DNA from: Micromonospora coxensis | GTDB lineage: Bacteria > Actinomycetota > Actinomycetes > Mycobacteriales > Micromonosporaceae | Direction: 5' to 3' | Length of the DNA stretch: 64,000 nucleotides | NCBI RefSeq assembly: GCF_900090295.1 | Contig: NZ_LT607753.1 | Coordinates: forward strand, 2,232,001-2,296,000 | Shown: positions 1 through 8,546 of the stretch, piece after piece | Position numbering within the stretch: the stretch's first letter is position 1 | Layout: each line of letters opens with the position of its first letter | Translations under genes and position numbers: made by a program | Notes under the pieces: generated by a model | Told to the model about the DNA's origin: nothing | Seen by the model: only the letters and a program-made list of their open reading frames with translations | The model's database searches: none

Positions 1-1992
1 TCGGCCAGCGCGGTGCTCTTCATCGGCGACGACGTCACCGACGAGAACGCCTTCGGCAACCTGCACGGCCCGGACGTCGGCATCAAGATCGGCCCCGGCG
101 ACACCCAGGCCCACTACCGGGTCGCCGAGCCGATCGAGGCCGCCCGCGCGCTCGGGCTGCTGCTGGAGACCCGCCGGCACTGGCTCTTCGGCGAGCGGGC
201 CGTCCCGATCGAGCGGCACTCGATGCTGGCCAACGGCCGGACCGTCGCGCTGCTCACCCCCGAGGCCAAGGTCAGCTGGCTCTGCCACCCCAAGCCCGAC
301 TCGGCGGCGATCTTCGCCGACCTGGTCGGCGGCAGCCCGGCCGGCCACTTCACCGTCGGCCCGGAGCGCGGCGGCATCCCGCTGGGGCAGCGCTACCGCA
401 ACGGCACGATGACCGTGGAGACCCGCTGGTCCGGCCTGACCGTCACCGACTGGCTCGACCTGCCCGCCCGGGAGACCACCCCGGACGGCCCGGCGATCAT
501 CACCGGCGACTCGACCCTGGTACGGGTGCTCACCGGCTCCGGCAAGGCCCGGATCGAGTTCGCCCCGCGGCCCGAGTTCGGCCAGGTCGCCACGCAGCTC
601 CAGCCGATGGACGACGGCCTGCTGGTGCTCGGCTCCAACGAGCCGGCCGCGCTCTACGCCCCCGGCGTGGAGTGGGAGATCAGCAACGACGGCGGCTACG
701 AGACCGCCAAGGCGGTGGTGGACCTGCGCGCGGCCGGCGGGCAGGTCGTGCTGGAGCTGCGCTTCGGCACGCACAGCCTGGAGCACCACACCGACTCGAT
801 CCACGACCGGCAGGCCGCCGCCGAGCAGCCCTGGAAGGACTGGGTGGCCTCGCTGCGGCTGCCGACCACCGCCCGGGACCTGGTCGCCCGCAGCGCGCTC
901 ACGCTGCGCGGGCTCTGTCACGAGGCGACCGGCTCGATCCTGGCGGCGGCGACCACCTCGCTGCCGGAGGAGCTGGGCGGCGTCCGGAACTGGGACTACC
1001 GGTACTGCTGGCTGCGCGACGCGGCGATGACCGCGCGGGCGCTGGTCGACCTCGGCTCGATCGAAGAGGCCGAGGCGCTGCTGCGCTGGGTGGACGGCTG
1101 CATCGAGCGCACCGGCGGGCACCCGGAACGGCTGCACCCGCTCTACACCGTGGACGGCTACGAGCTGGGCGCCGAGGCGGTCATCGACACCCTGCCCGGG
1201 TACGCCGGCTCCCGGCCGGTCCGGGTCGGCAACCTCGCCAACCACCAGCTCCAGCTCGACGTCTTCGGCCCGATCGCCGACCTGATCGCCGCCGTGGCCG
1301 ACGCCCGGGGCTCGGTCCGCGAGGACGAGTGGCGGGTGCTGGAGAACATGGTCGAGGCGGTGCGCCGCCGCTGGCACGAGCCCGACCACGGCATCTGGGA
1401 GGCCCGCCTGCCTCCCCGGCACCACATCTTCTCCAAGGTGATGTGCTGGATGACCGTGGACCGGGCGCTGCACGTGATGCGTCAGCACGGCGGCGAGGAC
1501 CGGCCCGAGTGGGTCGAGCTGCGCGACCGGATCGGCGCGAACGTGCTGGAGAACGGCTGGCACGAGGAGGTCGAGGCGTACAGCGTCGCGTACGGCGACG
1601 AGGACATGGACGCCTCCTCGCTCTGGATCGGCCTGTCCGGGCTGCTCCCGGGCGACGACCCGCGCTTCCTCTCCACGGTGCTGCGGATCGAGGCGGACCT
1701 GCGCAGCGGCCCGGTCGTCTACCGGTACCACTGGGACGACGGCCTGCCCGGCCGGGAGGGCGGCTTCCACATCTGCACGGCGTGGCTGATCGAGGCGTAC
1801 CTGCGCACCGGTCGCCGCACCGACGCCGAGGAGCTGTTCGCCCAGATGGTCGACACCGCCGGCCCCACCGGCCTGCTCCCCGAGCAGTACGACCCGCTCG
1901 CCGAGCGCGGGCTGGGCAACCACCCGCAGGCGTACAGCCACCTCGGCCTGATCCGCTGCGCCCTGCTCCTGGACAACATGCTCAAGCAGTGA
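1..1992 (+). CDS. Trehalose-phosphatase / GH15 glucoamylase-trehalase fusion (5' truncated)
   Basis: The reading frame is open from the first base, so the true start lies upstream of the window; 663 residues are visible. The first ~45 residues carry the last HAD-phosphatase motif (IGDDVTDENAF), typical of the C-terminal end of trehalose-6-phosphate phosphatase OtsB. From about residue 75 the protein is a glycoside hydrolase family 15 enzyme: RNWDYRYCWLRDA near residue 329 and PEQYDPLAERGLGNHPQAY near 627 match the (alpha/alpha)6-barrel active site, including the general-base Glu region. Family 15 members in actinobacteria include glucoamylases and trehalases. The fusion suggests coupling of trehalose-6-P dephosphorylation to trehalose or glucan hydrolysis; this is inference. 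It could also be a readthrough of two adjacent domains whose junction is ancient. A strong terminator follows. Confidence 0.85.
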   Translation, partial: SASAVLFIGDDVTDENAFGNLHGPDVGIKIGPGDTQAHYRVAEPIEAARALGLLLETRRHWLFGERAVPIERHSMLANGRTVALLTPEAKVSWLCHPKPDSAAIFADLVGGSPAGHFTVGPERGGIPLGQRYRNGTMTVETRWSGLTVTDWLDLPARETTPDGPAIITGDSTLVRVLTGSGKARIEFAPRPEFGQVATQLQPMDDGLLVLGSNEPAALYAPGVEWEISNDGGYETAKAVVDLRAAGGQVVLELRFGTHSLEHHTDSIHDRQAAAEQPWKDWVASLRLPTTARDLVARSALTLRGLCHEATGSILAAATTSLPEELGGVRNWDYRYCWLRDAAMTARALVDLGSIEEAEALLRWVDGCIERTGGHPERLHPLYTVDGYELGAEAVIDTLPGYAGSRPVRVGNLANHQLQLDVFGPIADLIAAVADARGSVREDEWRVLENMVEAVRRRWHEPDHGIWEARLPPRHHIFSKVMCWMTVDRALHVMRQHGGEDRPEWVELRDRIGANVLENGWHEEVEAYSVAYGDEDMDASSLWIGLSGLLPGDDPRFLSTVLRIEADLRSGPVVYRYHWDDGLPGREGGFHICTAWLIEAYLRTGRRTDAEELFAQMVDTAGPTGLLPEQYDPLAERGLGNHPQAYSHLGLIRCALLLDNMLKQ

Positions 1993-2001
1993 GCCGACCG
2001 A

Positions 2002-2041
2002 CGACGGCGGCCCCGGACCTCCCGGTCCGGGGCCGCCGTCG
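2002..2041. terminator. Strong hairpin terminator after the GH15 gene
   Basis: An 18-bp perfect stem (2002-2019 with 2024-2041) closed by a TCCC tetraloop starts 10 nt after the stop codon. There is no T-tract, as is usual for high-GC actinobacterial terminators. Confidence 0.8.
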
Positions 2042-2053
2042 CACCCGGGTAGA

Positions 2054-2128
2054 TCCACTCCGTTTGCGGCGTGTCGCGGTGACCTGACGCGCGGAGACCG
2101 CGGCCCGCCGCAAACGGCGGAGGGTGGA
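2054..2128. repeat. Composite intergenic inverted repeat
   Basis: Arms CCGTTTGCGGCG (2060-2071) and CGCCGCAAACGG (2106-2117) are a perfect 12-bp inverted repeat. They are extended outward by TCCAC/GTGGA with small bulges, and enclose a second stem (CGCGGT/ACCGCG). It lies between the convergent GH15 and cobA genes just before the cobA stop, so it probably terminates the cob cluster; it is longer than a terminator needs to be. Confidence 0.6.
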
Positions 2129-2132
2129 CGGG

Positions 2133-3356
2133 TCAGGTGTCGAGCGCCCCCACGACGGAGCCGATCACCACGATGGCGGGTGGACGCAGACCGGCGGCGG
2201 CCACGTCCGCCGCCACCGTGCCGAGCGTCGAGCGCAGGGTCCGCTGGGCGCCGGTGGTGCCCTCCTGGATCACCGCGACCGGGGTGGCCGGGTCCTTGCC
2301 GTGCCCGGTCAGGGTGTCGGCGATGGCGGCGAGGTTCTTCAGCCCCATCAGCACCACCAGGGTGCCGCGCAGGCCGGCGAGGGCCGGCCACCGCACCAGC
2401 GAGGCCGGCGAGTCCGGCGCGACGTGCCCGGAGACGACGGTGAACTCGTGCGCCACCGCGCGGTGGGTGACCGGGACACCGGCCACCGCCGGCACGGCGA
2501 TCGCGCTGGTCACCCCCGGGACGACGGTCACCGGCACCCCCGCCTCGGCGCAGGCGAGCAGTTCCTCGCCGCCGCGGCCGAAGACGTACGGGTCGCCGCC
2601 CTTGAGGCGTACCACGAAGTTGCCGGCCAGCGCCCGCTCGACCAGGATCCGGTTGATCTCCTCCTGGGCCCGGGACGGCCCGTACGGGATCTTGGAGGCG
2701 TCGACCAGCTCCACGTCGGGGCGCAGCTCGTCCAGGAGCAGCCCGGGGACGAGGCGGTCGGCGACCACCACGTCCGCCTCGGTGAGCAACCGCCAGCCCT
2801 TGACGGTGATCAGCTCCGGGTCGCCCGGGCCGGCACCGACCAGCGCCACCCGACCGGGGGCGGCCCCGGTGGGCGCCTGCGGGGCCGTCGCGGCGAGACC
2901 GGTGCGGACGTTGAGCAGGTCGCGTACCGCGTCGCGCACGCTCATCGCCCGGCGCGGGTCCCCGCCGCCGAGCACCGCGACGGTGACCGGGCCGTGCCGG
3001 GTGACCGCCGGGGTCCAGGCGGTGGCGGCGGCGCGGTCGTCGGCCCGGACGCAGAAGATCTTCCGCTCGGCGGCGGCGGCGCTGACCGACGCGGCGGCGA
3101 GCGGGTCGTCGACGGCTACCTGCACCAGCCAGGCCCCGTCGAGGTCGTCCGGGACGAACCGGCGCCGCGCCCAGTGCACCCGCCCGGCGTCGACGTGCCC
3201 GTGCAGGGCGGGGGTCAGCTCCGGGGCGACGAGGAAGACGTCCGCGCCCGCGTCGAGCAGCGCCGGCACCCGGCGGGTGGCGACCGCTCCCCCGCCCACC
3301 ACGACCACCCGCCGGCCGGCCAACCGCAGGCCGAGGGGGTAGGGATTGACCGTCAC
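2133..3356 (-). CDS. cobA: Uroporphyrinogen-III C-methyltransferase with siroheme-synthase N-domain
   Basis: 407 residues. The N-terminal ~150 residues form a Rossmann precorrin-2 dehydrogenase/ferrochelatase-like domain (VVVVGGGAVATRR near residue 18). Residues ~165-400 are the SUMT tetrapyrrole methylase domain with GAGPGDPELITVKG and VVRLKGGDPYVFGRGGEE. The enzyme makes precorrin-2 from uroporphyrinogen III with two SAM, the branch point to siroheme and cobalamin; the CysG-like layout suggests it may serve both. The start is GTG, overlapping the cobT stop by 4 bp (GTGA), so translation is probably coupled. It is the last gene of the cobC-cobT-cobA operon. Confidence 0.9.
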   Translation of the reverse strand: MTVNPYPLGLRLAGRRVVVVGGGAVATRRVPALLDAGADVFLVAPELTPALHGHVDAGRVHWARRRFVPDDLDGAWLVQVAVDDPLAAASVSAAAAERKIFCVRADDRAAATAWTPAVTRHGPVTVAVLGGGDPRRAMSVRDAVRDLLNVRTGLAATAPQAPTGAAPGRVALVGAGPGDPELITVKGWRLLTEADVVVADRLVPGLLLDELRPDVELVDASKIPYGPSRAQEEINRILVERALAGNFVVRLKGGDPYVFGRGGEELLACAEAGVPVTVVPGVTSAIAVPAVAGVPVTHRAVAHEFTVVSGHVAPDSPASLVRWPALAGLRGTLVVLMGLKNLAAIADTLTGHGKDPATPVAVIQEGTTGAQRTLRSTLGTVAADVAAAGLRPPAIVVIGSVVGALDT

Positions 3357-4426
3357 TTCTCCGAGACCCCCGCCGAGTCGAAGGTGGCGACCTCGTGCAG
3401 CACCCGCACCGCGCCGGTGACCACCGGCAGCGCCAGCAGCGCCCCGGTCCCCTCGCCCAGGCGCAGCCCGAGGTCGATCAGCGGGTCCAGCCCGAGGTGC
3501 CGCAGCGCGACGGTGGCGCCCGGCTCGGCCGAGCGGTGCCCGGCGACCATCGCGCCGACCGCGTCCGGCGCCAGGGCCGCCGCGACGAGCGCGGCGCTCG
3601 CCGCGATCACCCCGTCCAGCAGCACCGGCACGCGGCGCGCGGCGGCGCCGAGGACCAGGCCGGCCAGCGCCGCGTGCTCCAGGCCGCCGACGGCGGCCAG
3701 CACGCCCAGCGGGTCGGCCGGGTCGGGCTCGTGGCGGCGCAGCGCGGCCCGCACCACGCCGACCTTGCGCCGGTACGTCTCGTCGTCCACCCCGGTGCCG
3801 CGTCCGGTCGCCTCGGCCGGGTCGACCCCGGTGAGGGCGGCGATCAACGCGGCCGACGGGGTGGTGTTGGCGATGCCCATGTCGCCGGTGAGCAGGATCC
3901 CCGCCCCGGCGTCGACCAGCTCACCGGCGATGCGGATGCCGGTCTCGACCGCCGCGCGGGCCTCGTCGCGGGTGAGGGCGGCGGTGACGGTCATGTCCCG
4001 GGTGCCCCGGCGGACGTTGGCCTCGACCAGCCGGGGACCGTCCCGCTCGGCGTCGGGGTCGACCGGGAGCGCGGTGGCGACGCCGACGTCGACCACGGTG
4101 ACCGACGCGCCGGCCTGCCGGGCGAACGCGTTGACCACCGCGCCACCGGCCAGGAAGTTGCCGATCATCTGGGCGGTGACCTCCTGCGGCCAGGGGGTCA
4201 CCCCCTGGGCGTGCACGCCGTGGTCCCCGGCGAAGATCGCCACCGCGGCCGGCTCGGGCAGCGGCGGCGGGCAGGTCCCGGCCAGCCCGGCCAGGCGTAC
4301 GGAGAGCTCCTCCAGGGCGCCGAGGGAGCCGGCGGGCTTGGTCAGCCGCCCCTGGAGGTCCCGGGCGGCGGCCATCGCCGGTTCGTCGGGCGGTCGGATC
4401 GCCGCGATGGTGGTCTCCAGCATCAT
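3353..4426 (-). CDS. cobT: Nicotinate-nucleotide--dimethylbenzimidazole phosphoribosyltransferase
   Basis: 357 residues, typical family length. It transfers ribose-5-phosphate from nicotinate mononucleotide to 5,6-dimethylbenzimidazole, giving alpha-ribazole phosphate for the lower ligand of cobalamin. Visible family signatures are KPAGSLGALEEL near residue 30, FAGDHGVHAQGVTPWPQEVT near 88, and LRLGEGTGA near the C-terminus with the catalytic Glu. The start ATG overlaps the cobC stop by 4 bp, with a second in-frame ATG immediately after it; the first is annotated. It is in a tight operon with cobC upstream and cobA downstream. Confidence 0.92.
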   Translation of the reverse strand: MMLETTIAAIRPPDEPAMAAARDLQGRLTKPAGSLGALEELSVRLAGLAGTCPPPLPEPAAVAIFAGDHGVHAQGVTPWPQEVTAQMIGNFLAGGAVVNAFARQAGASVTVVDVGVATALPVDPDAERDGPRLVEANVRRGTRDMTVTAALTRDEARAAVETGIRIAGELVDAGAGILLTGDMGIANTTPSAALIAALTGVDPAEATGRGTGVDDETYRRKVGVVRAALRRHEPDPADPLGVLAAVGGLEHAALAGLVLGAAARRVPVLLDGVIAASAALVAAALAPDAVGAMVAGHRSAEPGATVALRHLGLDPLIDLGLRLGEGTGALLALPVVTGAVRVLHEVATFDSAGVSEK

Positions 4427-5631
4427 GCCTCCAGGATCTCGGCCAGTACCTCGGTGAACGCGTCGGAGGTGGCCGGGTCGCGCACGGCCACCCGCAGCCA
4501 GTCCGGGCCCAGGCCGGGGAAGGTGTCCCCGCGCCGGACCGCCCAGCCGCGCTCGCGCAGCGTCTCGCGCACCCGGTCCGCGCCGGCCAGGTGGATCAGA
4601 ACGAAGGCGCTGGCCGGGCGGCCCGCCACGCGTACCCCGGGCAGGGCCGACAGGCGGGCGACCAGGTGGTCGCGGTCGGCGGCGAGCCGGGCGGCGATCG
4701 CGCGCTCGGCGGCGACGGCGGCCGGCGCGGCGATGGCCGTGGCGGCGGCGAGCGCCGGAGTGGAGACCGCCCAGAGCGGCTGGCCGGCGGCGAACCGCGC
4801 CAGCAGGGCGGGCTCACCGAGCAGGTAGCCGATCCGCAGGCCGGCCAGGCCCCAGGTCTTGGTGAGGCTGCGGACCACGACCAGGCCGGGCAGGTCGCGC
4901 CGGCCGGCGAGGGACTCCGGCTCGCCCTCGACGCCCGGGGCGAGCGTGGTGTCGGCGAACGCCTCGTCCACCACGAGCACCCGGCCGGGCCGGGCCAGCG
5001 CGGCCAGGTCGGCGGCGGGGTGCAGCACCGAGGTGGGGTTGGTCGGGTTGCCGATCATGACGAGGTCGGCGTCGTCGGGCACCCGCGCGGGGTCGAGGCG
5101 GAAGCCGTCGGCCGGGTCGAGCAGCACCCGCTCGACGGAGTGCCCGGCGGCCCGCAGCGCGGCCTCCGGCTCGGTGAACTGCGGGTGCACCACCACCGGG
5201 CGGCGTACCCCGGCCAGGGCGCGGGCGATCAGCACGAAGCCCTCGGCGGCGCCGGCGGTGAGCAGCACCTCCTCCGGGGGGCGGCCGTGCCGGGCCGCCA
5301 CGGCCGCCCGGGCGGGGCGCGGGTCCGGGTACGCGGTCAGGTCGGCCAGCGAGGCGGTGAGCGGGTCGGCCAGCCAGTCCGGCATCTCGTCGCGGCGGAC
5401 GTTGACGGCCAGGTCGACCAGGCCGGGGGTCGCCTCGGCGTCCCCGTGGTGGCCGAGGTCCGGTTCGTCCCCGGGCGTCCGGTCCGGCCCGACAGCGGCC
5501 GGTGCGGCGGACGGCTCGTCCGGCCCGACGGCGGCCCGTGCGGCGGACGGCTCGTCCGGCCCGACGGTGGCCGGGCCGGGGGCCGGCGCTCCTCCGGCGG
5601 CCGGCGCCGCCCCGATCAGTTGCCCACGCAT
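4423..5631 (-). CDS. cobC: Threonine-phosphate decarboxylase-like PLP aminotransferase
   Basis: About 402 residues. A fold-type I PLP aminotransferase core runs from about residue 75 to the end, with SLTKTWGLAGLRIGY holding the PLP lysine and MIGNPTNPT and VVDEAF as cofactor motifs. In this context it is most likely the L-threonine-O-3-phosphate decarboxylase that supplies aminopropanol phosphate for the nucleotide loop. The first ~70 residues are an Ala/Pro-rich low-complexity extension containing 12-residue repeats. The start was set at ATG 5631 because CAGGAT sits 7 nt upstream (5639-5644), the leaderless spacing seen across this window. In-frame ATGs exist upstream, but the peptide they would add does not look like protein. 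Histidinol-phosphate aminotransferase is an alternative reading by fold alone. Confidence 0.8.
   Translation of the reverse strand: MRGQLIGAAPAAGGAPAPGPATVGPDEPSAARAAVGPDEPSAAPAAVGPDRTPGDEPDLGHHGDAEATPGLVDLAVNVRRDEMPDWLADPLTASLADLTAYPDPRPARAAVAARHGRPPEEVLLTAGAAEGFVLIARALAGVRRPVVVHPQFTEPEAALRAAGHSVERVLLDPADGFRLDPARVPDDADLVMIGNPTNPTSVLHPAADLAALARPGRVLVVDEAFADTTLAPGVEGEPESLAGRRDLPGLVVVRSLTKTWGLAGLRIGYLLGEPALLARFAAGQPLWAVSTPALAAATAIAAPAAVAAERAIAARLAADRDHLVARLSALPGVRVAGRPASAFVLIHLAGADRVRETLRERGWAVRRGDTFPGLGPDWLRVAVRDPATSDAFTEVLAEILEA
5487..5574. repeat. 36-bp tandem repeat inside cobC
   Basis: Two near-identical 36-bp units (5503-5538 and 5539-5574) preceded by a partial copy encode the repeated VGPDEPSAA-type N-terminal linker of the CobC protein. 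The length is a multiple of three, so the frame is kept. Confidence 0.75.
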
Positions 5632-5730
5632 GTCCGCGATCCTGCCGGGAAGCCGCCGTACGGGACAGCGGATCCCGGCGTGGGACGCGTCACCACCGCC
5701 GAACCCTCCGGCCCGTTTATGAATTCTTCT

Positions 5731-5764
5731 CATTTCCGAATCGGAAATGTCATAACTTGACCCC
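5731..5764 (+). promoter_or_regulatory. Palindromic operator overlapping the PBP promoter
   Basis: A perfect 9-bp inverted repeat around one central base (CATTTCCGA-a-TCGGAAATG, 5731-5749) lies directly upstream of a -10 hexamer TAACTT (5753-5758). Transcription is predicted to start at about 5765, the GTG of the PBP gene, so the mRNA is probably leaderless and the palindrome occupies the -35/spacer. This stretch is strikingly AT-rich for the window. The binding protein is unknown. Confidence 0.6.
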
Positions 5765-7897
5765 GTGAGCAACCGACCCCTTGCTGCCGCTGGTCGTTCC
5801 GTTCCGCTCCTGCGTGCCGGCCTGATCGCCGGCCTCGTCGTGGCCGCCCTCGCCTACCCGCTGGCCGCCGTCACCGGCATCGGCGCGAAGGCCACCGCGC
5901 ACGCCATGGAACAGAAGACGGACATCCTGCGCACCGCGATGCCGGCCGAGACGTCGTACCTCTACGCCCCCGACGGCAAGACGATCCTGACCATGTTCTA
6001 CGAGGAGTACCGGCAGTACACGAAGCTGTCGGACATGTCGCCGCACATCCAGCAGGCGATCGTCGCCGCCGAGGACAACCGCTTCTACCAGCACCACGGC
6101 GTCGACCCGAAGGGCGTCGCCCGCGCCTTCGTGGCCAACGCCCGCTCCAGCGGCGTCTCCCAGGGCGCCTCCACGCTGACCATGCAGTACGTGCGGATGG
6201 CGCTGCGCGACAGCGCCAAAACCCCGAAGGAGGTCCAGGAGGCCACCCAGCAGACCAGCCTGCGCAAGGTCAAGGAGATGCGGATGGCACTGGACATCGA
6301 GAAGGAGCTCACCAAGGAACAGATCATGGAGCGCTACCTCAACTCGGCGTACTTCGGGCACCGGGCGTACGGCATCTACGCCGCCGCGCAGATCTTCTTC
6401 TCCAAGACCCCGGCCACCCTCACCCCGGTCGAGGCGGCCACCCTCGCCGGCCTGGTCAAGTCCCCCTCCGCGTACGACCCGATCAGCTCCGACCAGAAGG
6501 AGGCCACCGGACGGCGCAACTACGTGCTCGACCGGATGGCCCAGCTCGGCTACCTGTCCCCGGACGCCGCCGCGGCGGCCCGCGCCGAACCGATCCGTAC
6601 CCGGGTGACCACCCCGGCCAACGACTGCGCCTCGATCGACAAGCGCTACCAGAGCTGGGGCTTCGCCTGCGACTACGTGAAGAACTGGTGGAGCGCGCAA
6701 CCCGCCTTCGGCGAGAACCGGCTGGAGCGGATGGACAAGCTGCGCCGGGGCGGCTACCGCATCGTGCTCAGCCTCGACCCGAAGGTCCAGGCGGCGGCCG
6801 AGAAGAACGTCGGCGCCAAGGAGAACACCGGCAGCCCCTTCGCCAACGGCATCGTGGTCGCCGAACCGGGCACCGGCCGGGTCAAGGCGATGGCCGTCAA
6901 CCGCAACTACTCGCTGGACCTCAGCGAGAACGGGCCCAGCTCCAACCCGGAGGCCAGCCCCAACATCAAGGCCAACTACCCGAACACGGTGGCGCCCCTG
7001 CTCGGCGGCGGCAGCCTCCCCGGCTACCAGGCCGGATCCACGTTCAAGATGTTCCCGATGCTGGCCGCGCTCGACGCCGGGATGCCGCTGTCCACCGCGT
7101 TCGACTCGCCCCACCGGTACACCTCGCAGGTGTACGACGGCTGGTCGCCGTCCAACGCCAGCGGGGCGATGAGCGGACGGCAGACCATGTGGTCCGGCTT
7201 CGGCAAGTCGGTGAACACCTACTTCGTCTGGCTGGAGGAGCAGGTCGGCGCGGACCGGGCGGTGCACATGGCCGAGCAGCTCGGGCTGCGCTGGCGTACC
7301 GACGTGGACCGGGAGCACGCCTCCCCGGCCAAGGCCAAGAAGTGGGGCGCGTTCACCCTGGGCGTCTCCGACGCCACCCCACTGGAGATGGCCAACGCCT
7401 ACGCCGCGGTCGCCGCCGACGGGCGCTACTGCGAGGCCATCCCGGTCAACTCGATCACCAACCGGGACGGCACGCCGGCCACGTACCGGACCGCGAGCGG
7501 CATCGAGCGGGAGGTGGCCAAGCCCCGCTGCCGGCAGGTGGTCAGCGCCGACGCGGCCCGCGCCGCCACCGACGCCGCCCGCTGCCCCACCGGCGACACC
7601 CCGGCCAAGGGCAGCTGCGGCGGCTGGTCGACGGCGGACAGCGTCCGGGGCACGGTGGGCCGTCCGGTGGCCGGCAAGACCGGCACCACGGACAGCACCC
7701 GGTCGGCCTGGTTCGTCGGCTACACCCCGGAACTCGCGGCGGCCAGCTTCATCTCCGACCCGGACAACCCGTTCAACGCGGTCGGCGACGGGCAGTCCCA
7801 GATCCCCATCCAGGCGGTGGCCAACACGCTCAAGGAGGCGTTGAAGGGCAAGCCCGTCCGCCAGTTCACCCCGCCGTCGGACGCGATCGTCGGCTGA
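5765..7897 (+). CDS. Class A penicillin-binding protein (transglycosylase/transpeptidase)
   Basis: 710 residues. A signal-anchor helix at about residues 15-40 is followed by the GT51 transglycosylase domain (AEDNRFYQHHGVD, Glu near residue 103; QGASTLTMQYVR near 137). The penicillin-binding transpeptidase domain has all three motifs: STFK at 425-428, SVN at 482-484 and KTG at 638-640. It polymerises lipid II glycan chains and cross-links peptides outside the membrane. The start is GTG, with a -10 element 6 nt upstream and no Shine-Dalgarno sequence, so a leaderless mRNA is likely. The gene is transcribed alone, divergent from cobC and behind a palindromic operator candidate; a strong hairpin follows. 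Confidence 0.93.
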   Translation: MSNRPLAAAGRSVPLLRAGLIAGLVVAALAYPLAAVTGIGAKATAHAMEQKTDILRTAMPAETSYLYAPDGKTILTMFYEEYRQYTKLSDMSPHIQQAIVAAEDNRFYQHHGVDPKGVARAFVANARSSGVSQGASTLTMQYVRMALRDSAKTPKEVQEATQQTSLRKVKEMRMALDIEKELTKEQIMERYLNSAYFGHRAYGIYAAAQIFFSKTPATLTPVEAATLAGLVKSPSAYDPISSDQKEATGRRNYVLDRMAQLGYLSPDAAAAARAEPIRTRVTTPANDCASIDKRYQSWGFACDYVKNWWSAQPAFGENRLERMDKLRRGGYRIVLSLDPKVQAAAEKNVGAKENTGSPFANGIVVAEPGTGRVKAMAVNRNYSLDLSENGPSSNPEASPNIKANYPNTVAPLLGGGSLPGYQAGSTFKMFPMLAALDAGMPLSTAFDSPHRYTSQVYDGWSPSNASGAMSGRQTMWSGFGKSVNTYFVWLEEQVGADRAVHMAEQLGLRWRTDVDREHASPAKAKKWGAFTLGVSDATPLEMANAYAAVAADGRYCEAIPVNSITNRDGTPATYRTASGIEREVAKPRCRQVVSADAARAATDAARCPTGDTPAKGSCGGWSTADSVRGTVGRPVAGKTGTTDSTRSAWFVGYTPELAAASFISDPDNPFNAVGDGQSQIPIQAVANTLKEALKGKPVRQFTPPSDAIVG

Positions 7898-7927
7898 CCG
7901 CCGGCCCGCGCCCGGGTGGTCACGGAC

Positions 7928-7961
7928 TCTGCGTCAGGAACGGTGCGGTTCCTGACGCAGA
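7928..7961. terminator. Bidirectional terminator hairpin
   Basis: A perfect 14-bp stem (7928-7941 with 7948-7961) and a 6-nt loop GGTGCG sit between the convergent PBP and GNAT genes and can serve both strands. Confidence 0.8.
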
Positions 7962-7976
7962 ACCCTGTCCGGTCGA

Positions 7977-8546
7977 TCAGCGGAGATCGGCGGTGACCAG
8001 GGACCACATCTCCAGGTCGACCCGGGCGCCCCGGACGAAGCCGGCGTTGCGCAGCAGGCCCTCGTAGCTGAAGCCGGCCTTCTCGGCCACCCGGCGCGAC
8101 GCGGTGTTCCCCGGCGCGACCCGCAGCTCCACCCGCTGGAAGCCGTGCTCCAGGATCAGCGCGATGGCCAGCGCGTCCACCGCCTCGGCGGCCAGGCCGT
8201 AGCCGCGCGCGTGCGGGGCGATCGCGTACGACACCTCGGTGAGCCGGGCGCCCCAGTCGGTACGCCGGGTCCAGAGACAGCCGACCACCCGGTCGTCCTC
8301 CCGGCGCAGCACCGCGTAGTGGTCGCCGTCACCGCTGTCCCGACGCTGCCGGGCCAGGTCGGTGCACCAGGCCAGCCCCTCGATCTGCCCGGCCGACTCG
8401 GCCAGCGGCAGCCAGCGCTGGGTCTGCCGGTCGGCGAAGACCTCGTCCACCGCCTTCGCGTCCGCGGCCCGCAGCGGGCGCACCTCCGTACGCGGGGTGG
8501 AGACCGTCAGCTCCGGGAAGCGGCGGACCGCCACCTGCCCGATCAC
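7977..8546 (-). CDS. GNAT-family N-acetyltransferase (RimJ/RimL-like)
   Basis: 189 residues. The fold is that of RimJ/RimL-type acetyltransferases: an RPLRAADA N-terminal strand, YAIAPHARGYGLAAEAV as the acetyl-CoA binding loop (the usual RGxGxA has become RGYGLA), and RVAPGNTASRRVAEKAGFSYEG as the family C-terminal signature. The substrate is unknown; ribosomal-protein N-termini or small amines are typical for the group. The GTG start overlaps the stop of the CobB-like gene by 4 bp (GTGA), so the two are translationally coupled and probably act together. Confidence 0.85.
   Translation of the reverse strand: MIGQVAVRRFPELTVSTPRTEVRPLRAADAKAVDEVFADRQTQRWLPLAESAGQIEGLAWCTDLARQRRDSGDGDHYAVLRREDDRVVGCLWTRRTDWGARLTEVSYAIAPHARGYGLAAEAVDALAIALILEHGFQRVELRVAPGNTASRRVAEKAGFSYEGLLRNAGFVRGARVDLEMWSLVTADLR

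Noticed and set aside
672..2087. Long open frames lying over real genes, for example over the GH15 gene and opposite the PBP gene at 5750-7318
   Set aside because: They are Arg/Gly/Pro/Ala-rich shadows caused by high GC at third positions and lack family motifs.
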